7,479 bases of DNA from an uncultured Eubacteriales bacterium (GTDB lineage: Bacteria; Bacillota; Clostridia; Christensenellales; DTU072): the NCBI GenBank assembly GCA_902766325.1, contig CACXDF010000219.1:1-7479 (forward strand), written 5' to 3'. The position numbers and the translations under genes were made by a program. How positions within the stretch are numbered: position 1 is the first letter of the stretch; every line of letters starts with the position of its first letter. Of the stretch, positions 1 through 6,593 are shown piece by piece. The notes under the pieces were generated by a model, which worked only from the letters and a program-made list of their open reading frames with translations, did no database searches and was not told the origin of the DNA.

Positions 1-17
1 AAAAAAAGAGGTCTGTT

Positions 18-533
18 GTGTCCGTAAGTCTGATCAAACCGAGTCCGAAACTGAAAGAGCAGGCTCTTGCGTTCAAAAAAGAGTTTATCGATCATAACGA
101 ACCGGTAATAAACGGTAGCGAATTGTTTGATAAAATCGACAGTTATGAAGAATGGCTCGCCATGATCGAAGCTAATTCCAACGAAAAAACGGTTAATCCG
201 GACTGGGTCGTGACCGACACCTTCTTTGCGGTTAACGAAAACGATAGGATCGTAGGTATGATCGATCTGAGACACGCTTTAAAGGGCTTTTTGCTTGACT
301 TCGGACACAGCGGTTACAGTGTCCGCCCGTCGGAAAGACGAAAAGGCTACGCGACCGAAATGTTACGACAGATTCTGTCGTACGCTCGAAAAATCGGTAT
401 GTCAAACGTTATTTTATCGACAAAGAGATCGAACGAGCCGTCCATAAAAACGATTCTTAAAAACGGCGGCGTCTATGAACGAAGTTTCGATTTCGAAGGA
501 GAAACAGCGGACGTATACCGGATAGTTTTCTGA
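18..533 (+). CDS. GNAT family N-acetyltransferase (COG3981-like)
   Basis: Predicted cytoplasmic acetyl-CoA-dependent N-acetyltransferase of 171 residues, a normal length for the GNAT fold; the acceptor substrate is unknown. The acetyl-CoA-binding motif A is clear: residues 97-113 read as strand β4 (HSGYSVRP) followed by the pyrophosphate loop R107-R-K-G110-Y-A112, matching the family pattern R/Q-x-x-G-x-G/A. A second conserved block, around N139-E-P-S and the NGG at 149-151, fits motif B. The GTG start at 18 is chosen because AGAGG lies six bases upstream; the frame stays open to the window edge, so a longer protein cannot be fully excluded. The stop codon lies inside a terminator-like hairpin, so this gene probably ends its own transcript. 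It has no obvious functional link to the Clp operon behind it. Family call is secure; the substrate is not inferable. Confidence 0.86.
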   Translation: MSVSLIKPSPKLKEQALAFKKEFIDHNEPVINGSELFDKIDSYEEWLAMIEANSNEKTVNPDWVVTDTFFAVNENDRIVGMIDLRHALKGFLLDFGHSGYSVRPSERRKGYATEMLRQILSYARKIGMSNVILSTKRSNEPSIKTILKNGGVYERSFDFEGETADVYRIVF

Positions 534-544
534 TCGGTTTTTTT
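517..544 (+). terminator. Putative intrinsic terminator overlapping the GNAT stop codon
   Basis: A nine-position stem (517-525 with 530-538) closes a TTTT loop and runs into seven T residues (538-544). It has one A-A mismatch and two G-T wobbles, so it is weaker than the other terminators here. The TGA stop (531-533) sits in the 3' arm, so translating ribosomes could interfere with folding. Confidence 0.5.
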
Positions 545-591
545 ATTTGTCATATTTCTTCTTCGCACGTCAATACTATTTAGAGAGAATT

Positions 592-2853
592 ATGACTGAT
601 TTTACATCCGACGCCGAAAAAGTCCTTGACATTGCGGAAAATTACGCTTTAAAAACGGGAAGCATGCTCGAATCGGTTCATCTTCTTGCCGCTCTGACGG
701 AAGAAACCGACTGCGACGCGGCGCGTATTTTGCTTCGATTCGGTTTTAGCATAAAGGAAGCCGAAGCATACCTTGTGACCGTTTCAGATCGAACGACGGG
801 AAGAGTCCTTGTCAGTCCCGTCGCGCGCCATATCATCGGCAGGGCGGGAGAGATCGCCGAAGGCGAATCCGAACAATGTAATACGATCCATCTTCTTTTG
901 TCCGTATGCGCGCATAAATCGTCCCTCGCCGCAAAAATACTTTCACGTTACAAGATCGACTACGAAAGAGTCCTTTCCGTTGCGGAAGGTCTGCACGCAC
1001 AAAAGAATCGAAAAGAAGAAACGGCAATTGTCGGCACAGAAAAAACCGACGTGTTCCGCGTCCCTTCAGAATTGGAACAATACGGCGTATTTTTGACGGA
1101 AAAAGCAAGAAAAGGAGAACTTGAACCGTTTTTCGGCAGAGAAAGAGAACTGGAAAGGATATTCAGGATCCTATCCCGTAAAAACAAAAACAATCCTATG
1201 CTCGTCGGCGAAAGCGGCGTCGGAAAGACGGCCGTCGTAGAAGGTCTCGCACAAAAAATAATAAGCGGAGAAGCTCCCGATTTTTTAAAAAACAAAGAAA
1301 TCTTTTCTCTTAACGTATATTCCGTACTTGCGGGCACGAGATACAGAGGCGACCTGGAAGAAAAATTCGGATCGATCCTGAAACTATTATCAAACGAAAA
1401 CGTTATACTTTTTATCGACGAAGCGCACAATCTGCTGTCCGGCGGAAGTTCGGAACAAACCGTCGGATTATCCTCTCTCTTAAAGCCGGCTCTTTGCGGA
1501 AAACTCAACGTGATCGGCGCAACGACGTTCGACGAATATGCAAAATACGTCGAGCGCGATCCGGCTTTTGAGAGACGCTTTACAAAAGTCGTCATACCCG
1601 AACTGAGCGCGGAAGAGACCGTTCGATTGATCGAGCGTAAGAAAGAAGGGCTCGAAAAGCACTTTTCATTAAAAATTTCGAGCGAGGCGATCCGTACGGC
1701 GACGGAATTATCCGTTCGATACGTAAGCGACAGATATTTACCGGATAAAGCCGTCGACTTAATAGAAGAAGCCTGCGCCGGAGCGGCGGTAAACGGTAAA
1801 AGACAGGTTGACGAAGAGGATATACGGTCCGTTCTTTCGGAAAGCACCGGCATTCCCGTTAAAGAACTGACGGCGGACGAACGAAAAAAAGTCCTGCGAT
1901 TGGAAGAAGAACTGAATAAACGCGTAATGGGTCAACGAGAAGCGCTGATAAAAACGGCAAACGCCGTCAAAAGAACGTACGCCGGCTTAAAAGACGACAA
2001 AAAGCCTTATTCCTTCCTTTTTATCGGACCGACCGGCGTCGGTAAAACGGAAACGGCAAAGACGCTCGCCGAAGTCCTTTTCGGGAGCGAAGACGAACTT
2101 ATTCGTTTCGACATGAGCGAATTTTCCGAAAAAAACTCTACTTCAAAACTGATCGGGTCTCCGCCCGGCTACGTCGGGTACGAAGAAGGAGGAAGGCTGA
2201 CGGAAGCCGTCAAAAGAAAGCCGTATTCGGTCCTTCTTTTCGACGAGATCGAAAAAGCCGATCCTGACGTATATAATCTTTTTTTACAAGTCCTTGACGA
2301 CGGACGGCTGAGCGACGCGAAAGGAAAGACGATCGATTTTTCTCATACTTTGATCATTATGACCGGTAATATCGGCATGCGAAGCAAAAAAATAAAAAAA
2401 GATGCCGTCGGATTCGGCGAGCGTTCTTCAGATCAAAAAGAGGGTGTCTATGAAGAACTGAAAGCCGTCATGCCGCCGGAATTCATAAACAGAATAGATA
2501 ATATAATTATTTTTGAAGAATTAAGTAAGGATATAATGCCCTCGATAGCGAATAAATTATTAGAGAGGATAAAGAAGGCTCTCGAAAGCGAGCGCGGCAT
2601 TATCCTGAATATCTCTGACAGCGTACTCTCTTATTTGGCCGAAAAGGGATACGACAAAGAATACGGCGCACGACCGATGCGACGATTGATCGAAAGAGAA
2701 ATCGAGGATGAATTGAGTCGCTACCTCCTGGAAGAGGACCCTCAAAACTGCTCTCTTGAAATTACCATGTGCGACAATAAGCCGCAAATACGAAAAAAAA
2801 GGAGAACTATCAGTCATGCGTGTGGAAATCAACGTAAAAAACTATCATCTTGA
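592..2853 (+). CDS. clpC: ClpC-type AAA+ unfoldase without M-domain
   Basis: Hexameric Clp ATPase that unfolds proteins and should feed them to ClpP. In the 753-residue product, residues 1-135 are the double Clp N repeat. D1 has Walker A GESGVGKT (206-213), pore tyrosine Y251 in GTRYRG, Walker B with D276/E277 and arginine finger R328/R329. D2 has Walker A GPTGVGKT (479-486), pore loop GYVG (526-529), Walker B with D551/E552 and sensor-2 GAR (692-694). The ClpP-docking tripeptide VGF is at 606-608. D1 runs directly into D2 (391-447) with no coiled-coil or UVR middle domain, unlike standard ClpC (about 810-820 residues) and like ClpA (about 758). D2 wording (STGIPV) is ClpC-like. ATG 592 is preferred: AGAGAG is just upstream and the N domain begins there; the TTG at 547 would add a non-homologous 15-residue lead. 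The basic tail overlaps hpf. Family certain; clpC versus clpA naming less so. Confidence 0.93.
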   Translation: MTDFTSDAEKVLDIAENYALKTGSMLESVHLLAALTEETDCDAARILLRFGFSIKEAEAYLVTVSDRTTGRVLVSPVARHIIGRAGEIAEGESEQCNTIHLLLSVCAHKSSLAAKILSRYKIDYERVLSVAEGLHAQKNRKEETAIVGTEKTDVFRVPSELEQYGVFLTEKARKGELEPFFGRERELERIFRILSRKNKNNPMLVGESGVGKTAVVEGLAQKIISGEAPDFLKNKEIFSLNVYSVLAGTRYRGDLEEKFGSILKLLSNENVILFIDEAHNLLSGGSSEQTVGLSSLLKPALCGKLNVIGATTFDEYAKYVERDPAFERRFTKVVIPELSAEETVRLIERKKEGLEKHFSLKISSEAIRTATELSVRYVSDRYLPDKAVDLIEEACAGAAVNGKRQVDEEDIRSVLSESTGIPVKELTADERKKVLRLEEELNKRVMGQREALIKTANAVKRTYAGLKDDKKPYSFLFIGPTGVGKTETAKTLAEVLFGSEDELIRFDMSEFSEKNSTSKLIGSPPGYVGYEEGGRLTEAVKRKPYSVLLFDEIEKADPDVYNLFLQVLDDGRLSDAKGKTIDFSHTLIIMTGNIGMRSKKIKKDAVGFGERSSDQKEGVYEELKAVMPPEFINRIDNIIIFEELSKDIMPSIANKLLERIKKALESERGIILNISDSVLSYLAEKGYDKEYGARPMRRLIEREIEDELSRYLLEEDPQNCSLEITMCDNKPQIRKKRRTISHACGNQRKKLSS
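2798..2804 (+). promoter_or_regulatory. Ribosome binding site of hpf, inside clpC
   Basis: AAAGGAG lies within the last codons of clpC, 11 bases before the hpf ATG at 2816. It fixes that start over an in-frame ATG at 2756, which would add 20 residues that are not part of the hibernation-factor fold and has no such site. The spacing is slightly long, so translational coupling with clpC may assist initiation. Confidence 0.75.
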
Positions 2854-3346
2854 TAACGAATTCAGCGAACTCATCATCAAGAAACTCGGCCGTTTCGACA
2901 AATATTTCAATAACGATGCGAAAGCTAAAGTCAAGCTGTCCACGCAAAATAAATCGGAAATCATGGAAATCACGATCAGCTTCAGAGGAAACGTCGTCCG
3001 TTCCGTCGCTTCTTCCGACGAAATGAAATCCAATCTCGACGTTGTGCTGCCCAAACTGGAACGTCAGATCCTGAAACATCGTACTCGTTTTACCGACAAA
3101 ATGAAAAAGACCGCATTCGAGACGCCGGCTCTCTTCGAAGAAAAAGAACCCGCGGCAAACAAAGCGGCCAATATCGTCAAAGTCAAAAAGTTCCAAGTGT
3201 CCGTCACCACGGTGGAAAACGCCGCCGAAGAAATGGAACTTTTGTCCCACGACTTCTATATCTTTATTAACGGCGACACCAATAAAGTCAACGTCCTGTA
3301 CAAAAGAAACGACGGCGATCTCGGCCTGATCGAACCGGAATATTAA
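2816..3346 (+). CDS. hpf: Long-form ribosome hibernation promoting factor
   Basis: Binds the 30S decoding region and pairs ribosomes into inactive 100S dimers in stationary phase or stress. The 176-residue product has both modules of the long form: an N-terminal S30AE (β-α-β-β-β-α) domain at about 1-100 and, after a charged Ala/Lys/Glu linker (105-120), a C-terminal dimerisation domain at about 121-176. The latter carries the conserved MELLSHDFYIF block (140-150), the N-x-V-N-V-L-Y-K-R strand and the closing DGDLGLIEP segment. Two domains point to a Firmicute-type factor rather than the short HPF/YfiA of enterics. Its first 38 bases overlap clpC in another frame, and its TAA shares its last A with the next ATG, so it is in the middle of an operon. 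Arginine codons are mostly CGT, as expected for a well-expressed gene. Identification is firm. Confidence 0.95.
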   Translation: MRVEINVKNYHLDNEFSELIIKKLGRFDKYFNNDAKAKVKLSTQNKSEIMEITISFRGNVVRSVASSDEMKSNLDVVLPKLERQILKHRTRFTDKMKKTAFETPALFEEKEPAANKAANIVKVKKFQVSVTTVENAAEEMELLSHDFYIFINGDTNKVNVLYKRNDGDLGLIEPEY

Positions 3347-4155
3347 TGCGTATAGGGCTTTCTACGGCGTCTTTTTTCAAAAAAAAGCTGACCGAAGATG
3401 CTTTGAGTTTTATTTCCGTATCCGGCATTCCTTGTTGCGAAGTGTTTTTGGCTTCCTTCTCGGAATACGAAAAAAAGTTCGCAAAGTTGCTTGAAAGTCG
3501 GAAAGGAAATACGGAAATAATATCGGTACATACCCTCAATCAGCAATTCGAGCCCGACCTTTTCAATCAAGTCGAGCGGGCGAGAAAAGACTGCGAACAC
3601 ATTCTTGCCAAGGTAGCGCGCGCGGCCCAAACGGTCGGCGCGCGTTATTATACCTTTCACGGTCCGGCCATGCTTCGCCGGGTAAAATACTCTTTGGATT
3701 ACGAAAGGATCGGAAAAAGAGTGGAAGAACTGTGTTCTTTCGTCGATAAAAAAAGCGGACACACGACTTCGCTCTGTTACGAAAACGTCCATTGGTGTTA
3801 CTTTAACAAACCGGATTTTATTACGGACATTTTACCTTATGCTCCCTCAGTCAAAACCTGTCTCGACGTCAAACAAGCCATTCAAAGCGGTTATAAGCCC
3901 GAAGAATTTGCTCTCGCGATGAAAGACCGTTTGACAAACGTCCATTTATGCGATTATAATATCGACAAGACGGCGTTACCGGGGAAAGGAACGTTCGATT
4001 TCGAGCGCTTTTTCGACTATATTCTGTCAATGGGATACAAAGGCGACGCCATGATCGAAGTCTATTCGGGCGACTACTTAAGCTACGACGAATTGATGAC
4101 GTCATACGAATACGTAAATAACTGCCTTTTGCGAGCCACTCGCGCAGGCGTTTAA
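3346..4155 (+). CDS. Xylose isomerase-like TIM-barrel enzyme (COG1082)
   Basis: Predicted sugar-phosphate isomerase/epimerase or AP-endonuclease-2-type TIM barrel, 269 residues, cytoplasmic. The likely divalent-metal site is visible at strand ends as in this superfamily: E146 (in LCYENV), D174 (in TCLDVKQ), H200 (in NVHLCDY) and E238 (in MIEVYSG), with H62 and H105 as further pocket histidines. The exact reaction cannot be read from sequence: members include inosose dehydratase, tagatose/psicose epimerases, hydroxypyruvate isomerase and endonuclease IV. Absence of signature phrases I would expect in Nfo, and position directly before pgi, favour a sugar substrate, but that is inference. The ATG overlaps the hpf stop by one base (TAATG) and no good ribosome site precedes it, so initiation probably relies on ribosomes finishing hpf. 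Fold call is strong, specific activity unknown. Confidence 0.85.
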   Translation: MRIGLSTASFFKKKLTEDALSFISVSGIPCCEVFLASFSEYEKKFAKLLESRKGNTEIISVHTLNQQFEPDLFNQVERARKDCEHILAKVARAAQTVGARYYTFHGPAMLRRVKYSLDYERIGKRVEELCSFVDKKSGHTTSLCYENVHWCYFNKPDFITDILPYAPSVKTCLDVKQAIQSGYKPEEFALAMKDRLTNVHLCDYNIDKTALPGKGTFDFERFFDYILSMGYKGDAMIEVYSGDYLSYDELMTSYEYVNNCLLRATRAGV

Positions 4156-4171
4156 TTAAAGGAGAAAAATC

Positions 4172-5581
4172 ATGATCAAAAAAGAACCTATTGTTTTCGA
4201 TTATAACAATATGATGGCCGATTATATCGGAGAATGCCAAGGCTTCGACGATAAAGACATCAGCAGCAACCAATCGCTCGCAAAAAAAGCTTTTGAAGAA
4301 GTCAAAGCAAATCGCGGACAGGGCATGATGGGCTGGACGGAACTTCCTACCAATCAAAAAGAAGTCGTCGCCGACATTATCGCCACTGCAAAACAAGTCA
4401 GAAAGAATTTCGACAGCTTCGTCGTCCTCGGTATCGGCGGCTCCGCACTCGGACCGATGGCCCTTTTTCAAGCGCTTTGCCATCTTCATCACAACGAGCT
4501 TCCCAAATCGAAGAGAAAGGCGCCCAAGTTCTACGTTGAAGATAACGTGGACCCCGAAAGAATGGCGGCTCTTCTGGACGTGATCGACGTAAAGAAAACG
4601 ATGTTCAACGTCATCACTAAGAGCGGATCCACTTCCGAGACCATGACTCAATATCTTATCATCGCCGACATCCTTAAAAAGGCGCTCGGAAAAGATTTTG
4701 CTTCTCACGTGATCGCAACCACTTCCGAAACCAAAGGCAACCTTATCAAGATCGCCAAGCAAGAGGGCTTCAAGACCTTCTTCATCCCGGACGGAGTAGG
4801 CGGTCGTTTTTCCGAACTGTGCCCGGTCGGTCTTCTTCCGGCGGCGGTACTCGGCATCGACGTCAAAGCCTTTTTGGAAGGCGCGAAATTTATGGATAAG
4901 CGTTGCAAAAACGCTAACGCGACCAAGAACCCCGCTTTGATGGCGGCGCTTCTGCAATTCCTTGCCATGAAAAACGGAAAAAATATCTCCGTTATGATGC
5001 CTTATGCCGACAGCCTCAAATTAATGGCCGACTGGTACGCTCAACTCTGGGGCGAAAGTCTCGGTAAGGCCGTCGACCTCGACGGCAAAAAGGTCTACGT
5101 CGGACAAACCCCGGTCAAGGCTTTGGGCGTAACGGATCAACACAGTCAGGTACAACTCTACACCGAAGGGCCGTTCGACAAAGTTATCACTCTCATCAGC
5201 GTCGAAAACTACCGTAAAGAAGTCAAGATCGCCGACGGATGCGAAGACATCCCCGCCGTTAACTTCTTGTGCGGACACACGATGAACGAGCTGATAACGG
5301 CCGAATGCAACGCGACCGAATATGCTTTGACCCGTTCCGAAAAGCTCAATAACAGGATCATCATGCCCGAAGTCAACGCTTTTACCTGCGGACAACTTAT
5401 GTTCTTCTTTATGTTGCAGACGGCATACACCGGCGCGCTCCTTCATATCGACACCTTTAATCAACCGGGCGTTGAAGAAGGCAAAAACGCGACCTACGCT
5501 TTGCTCGGCAGAGCCGGTTACGAAGAAAAAGCCAAAGAGCTCAACGCCAAGAAAGCAAAAACCGAAAAGTATATCATTTAA
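4172..5581 (+). CDS. pgi: Glucose-6-phosphate isomerase
   Basis: Interconverts glucose 6-phosphate and fructose 6-phosphate in glycolysis and gluconeogenesis, in the cytoplasm. The 469-residue product has the usual length for the bacterial short PGI class. Paired SIS folds are evident: GIGGSALG at 87-94 and the phosphate-binding SGSTSET loop at 151-157. Catalytic residues expected for the family are in place: R212 in GGRFS, E295 in WGESLGK, H324 in TDQHSQ and K438 in EEGKNA. The segment around 320-334 matches the PGI signature. AAAGGAG seven bases before the ATG is a strong ribosome site, the best in the operon, and the 16-base gap from the TIM-barrel gene argues for cotranscription. Codon use resembles hpf more than clpC (frequent GTC, ATC, AAG), which fits high expression. 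A strong terminator follows 21 bases after the stop. All key residues are intact; assignment is certain. Confidence 0.97.
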   Translation: MIKKEPIVFDYNNMMADYIGECQGFDDKDISSNQSLAKKAFEEVKANRGQGMMGWTELPTNQKEVVADIIATAKQVRKNFDSFVVLGIGGSALGPMALFQALCHLHHNELPKSKRKAPKFYVEDNVDPERMAALLDVIDVKKTMFNVITKSGSTSETMTQYLIIADILKKALGKDFASHVIATTSETKGNLIKIAKQEGFKTFFIPDGVGGRFSELCPVGLLPAAVLGIDVKAFLEGAKFMDKRCKNANATKNPALMAALLQFLAMKNGKNISVMMPYADSLKLMADWYAQLWGESLGKAVDLDGKKVYVGQTPVKALGVTDQHSQVQLYTEGPFDKVITLISVENYRKEVKIADGCEDIPAVNFLCGHTMNELITAECNATEYALTRSEKLNNRIIMPEVNAFTCGQLMFFFMLQTAYTGALLHIDTFNQPGVEEGKNATYALLGRAGYEEKAKELNAKKAKTEKYII

Positions 5582-5602
5582 TCGGACAATAAATCGATTC
5601 AC

Positions 5603-5634
5603 GAAAGACCGCTTATTGCGGTCTTTCATTTTTT
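5603..5634 (+). terminator. Strong intrinsic terminator after pgi
   Basis: A perfect ten-base-pair stem (5603-5612 with 5618-5627) closes a TTATT loop and is followed by A and six T residues. It should end the clpC-hpf-TIM barrel-pgi transcript. The next promoter's -35 box starts two bases after the T-run. Confidence 0.93.
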
Positions 5635-5635
5635 A

Positions 5636-5665
5636 TTGACAAAACATAACGTACGCGGGTAAAAT
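5636..5665 (+). promoter_or_regulatory. Sigma-A-type promoter of the ABC-like gene
   Basis: Perfect -35 TTGACA (5636-5641), 18-base spacer, and -10 TAAAAT (5660-5665, five of six consensus). The start of transcription is expected about 6-8 bases after the -10 box, around 5671-5673, which coincides with the ATG at 5672. The mRNA is therefore predicted to be leaderless. Confidence 0.78.
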
Positions 5666-5671
5666 GAAACT

Positions 5672-6553
5672 ATGATCTTGGACGCAAAAGATATCTCGGT
5701 TAAATTCCGTCACGGCGCCTTAGCGGTAAGCGGGCTGTCATTTTCCGTCGAAAAAGGGGAGATATTGACTTTGCTCGGCGACGCCGAAAGCGGAAAAACC
5801 ACCGTGCTGAAAACCATCGCCGGTTTATATAAAAAAACGGACGGCAGAATACTTTTTAACGGTATTGACGACGAAAAAATCCTACCGAAGGACAAAAAGA
5901 TTTTTTTAATGCACGAAGACGGCGGTTTTTTTGAACACAGATCGGTATTATTTAATCTGAAATACCCTTTAAAGATCAGAAATCAAGCATTTTCAACGGA
6001 AAGACTTATTTTTACGGACAAAAAACTACTGAAAAAAACAGTTAAGAAGCTGACGCCCGAAGAGCGTTTATGCGTGATGTTCGATCGCGCGACGCTGCGG
6101 GACGACGCAGAAATCTTTCTTTTGGACGATCCGTTTAAGATCGTGCCCGCCGAAAAAAGAAAGGATATTTTCGAAAAATACCTATCTTTTATTCTCTCGT
6201 TAAAAAAGCGCGGCGCCGTCGTGTACGCCACAACGGATATTGCGGAAGCGACCGCGCTTGGCAACGTTTTGCTCTTACATTACGGCGTCGAACAACAAAG
6301 GGGAGAAGCGAAAGACTTCGCCGAAGACCCGAGCAGTCTCTGCGCTCTTTATTATTCGCAAGCCGAATATAAAGAAGGTCTGACGACCATAGAAGATGCG
6401 GAAAAACCTTTCGTTACCGTTGACGAACAAAAATATTTTATTGATAAAGAAAAACTTCTGAACGAAATATATATCGGCAAAGAAGTCATTTTTGCCCGCA
6501 CGGAGAACAAGTTATTTTTGTTCGATAAAAAATGCGAACAAAGGATCTATTGA
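5672..6553 (+). CDS. Degenerate MalK/UgpC-like ABC ATPase homologue
   Basis: A 293-residue protein with the overall order of an ABC nucleotide-binding domain (about 1-230) plus a short C-terminal region (about 245-293) that could be a reduced MalK-type regulatory domain. Walker A is intact, G36-DAES-G41-K42-T43, so it may bind ATP. The other motifs are changed: the Q-loop glutamine aligns with E82 (HED for FQD), the signature LSGGQ has become LTPEE (127-131), the catalytic glutamate after Walker B is D153 (FLLDDP), the D-loop is unrecognisable, and the H-loop histidine is T188 (ATTD). The helical subdomain before the signature is also shortened. The intact, terminator-flanked reading frame with its own promoter argues against a fresh pseudogene. 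No ribosome site precedes the ATG. No permease is nearby in view. It is likely a non-hydrolysing or regulatory paralogue; function unknown. Confidence 0.83.
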   Translation: MILDAKDISVKFRHGALAVSGLSFSVEKGEILTLLGDAESGKTTVLKTIAGLYKKTDGRILFNGIDDEKILPKDKKIFLMHEDGGFFEHRSVLFNLKYPLKIRNQAFSTERLIFTDKKLLKKTVKKLTPEERLCVMFDRATLRDDAEIFLLDDPFKIVPAEKRKDIFEKYLSFILSLKKRGAVVYATTDIAEATALGNVLLLHYGVEQQRGEAKDFAEDPSSLCALYYSQAEYKEGLTTIEDAEKPFVTVDEQKYFIDKEKLLNEIYIGKEVIFARTENKLFLFDKKCEQRIY

Positions 6554-6554
6554 T

Positions 6555-6574
6555 CCGCTTGACAGCGGTTTTTT
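6555..6574 (+). terminator. Compact terminator that contains the next -35 box
   Basis: CCGCT (6555-6559) pairs with AGCGG (6564-6568) around a TGAC loop and is followed by six T residues (6569-6574), starting one base after the ABC-like stop codon. The stem is short but GC-rich. The TTGACA at 6559-6564 forms the loop and closing pair. Confidence 0.62.
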
Positions 6575-6587
6575 AAAAACGTATAAT
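6559..6587 (+). promoter_or_regulatory. Perfect-consensus sigma-A promoter of the hydrogenase-regulator operon
   Basis: TTGACA (6559-6564), exactly 17 bases, then TATAAT (6582-6587): full match to both hexamers and to optimal spacing. Transcription should begin near 6594, giving a leader of about 150 bases before the ATG at 6746. Such a strong promoter ahead of a terminator-containing leader suggests that control happens after initiation. Confidence 0.9.
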
Positions 6588-6593
6588 AAGCGC

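Noticed and set aside
547..579. Possible clpC promoter (TTGTCA ... TACTAT)
   Set aside because: The spacer would be 21 bases and the predicted transcript would start too close to the ATG; not convincing enough to annotate.
547..591. TTG start giving a 15-residue longer ClpC protein
   Set aside because: No ribosome site precedes it, it falls at the end of the GNAT terminator T-run, and the added residues are not part of the Clp N domain; ATG 592 is better.
960..1853. Long antisense open frame of 297 codons opposite clpC
   Set aside because: It mirrors the coding strand's codon bias, has no family resemblance or ribosome site, and lies wholly within a conserved gene; the same applies to the 362-codon antisense frame at 3869-4957.
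2502..2537. Two TATAAT boxes inside clpC that could drive hpf
   Set aside because: Neither has a recognisable -35 box at 16-18 bases; they are explained by the AT-rich codon patch.
4131..4143. Small hairpin GCGAG-CCA-CTCGC just before pgi
   Set aside because: There is no T-run after it and it encodes the end of the TIM-barrel protein; most likely chance.
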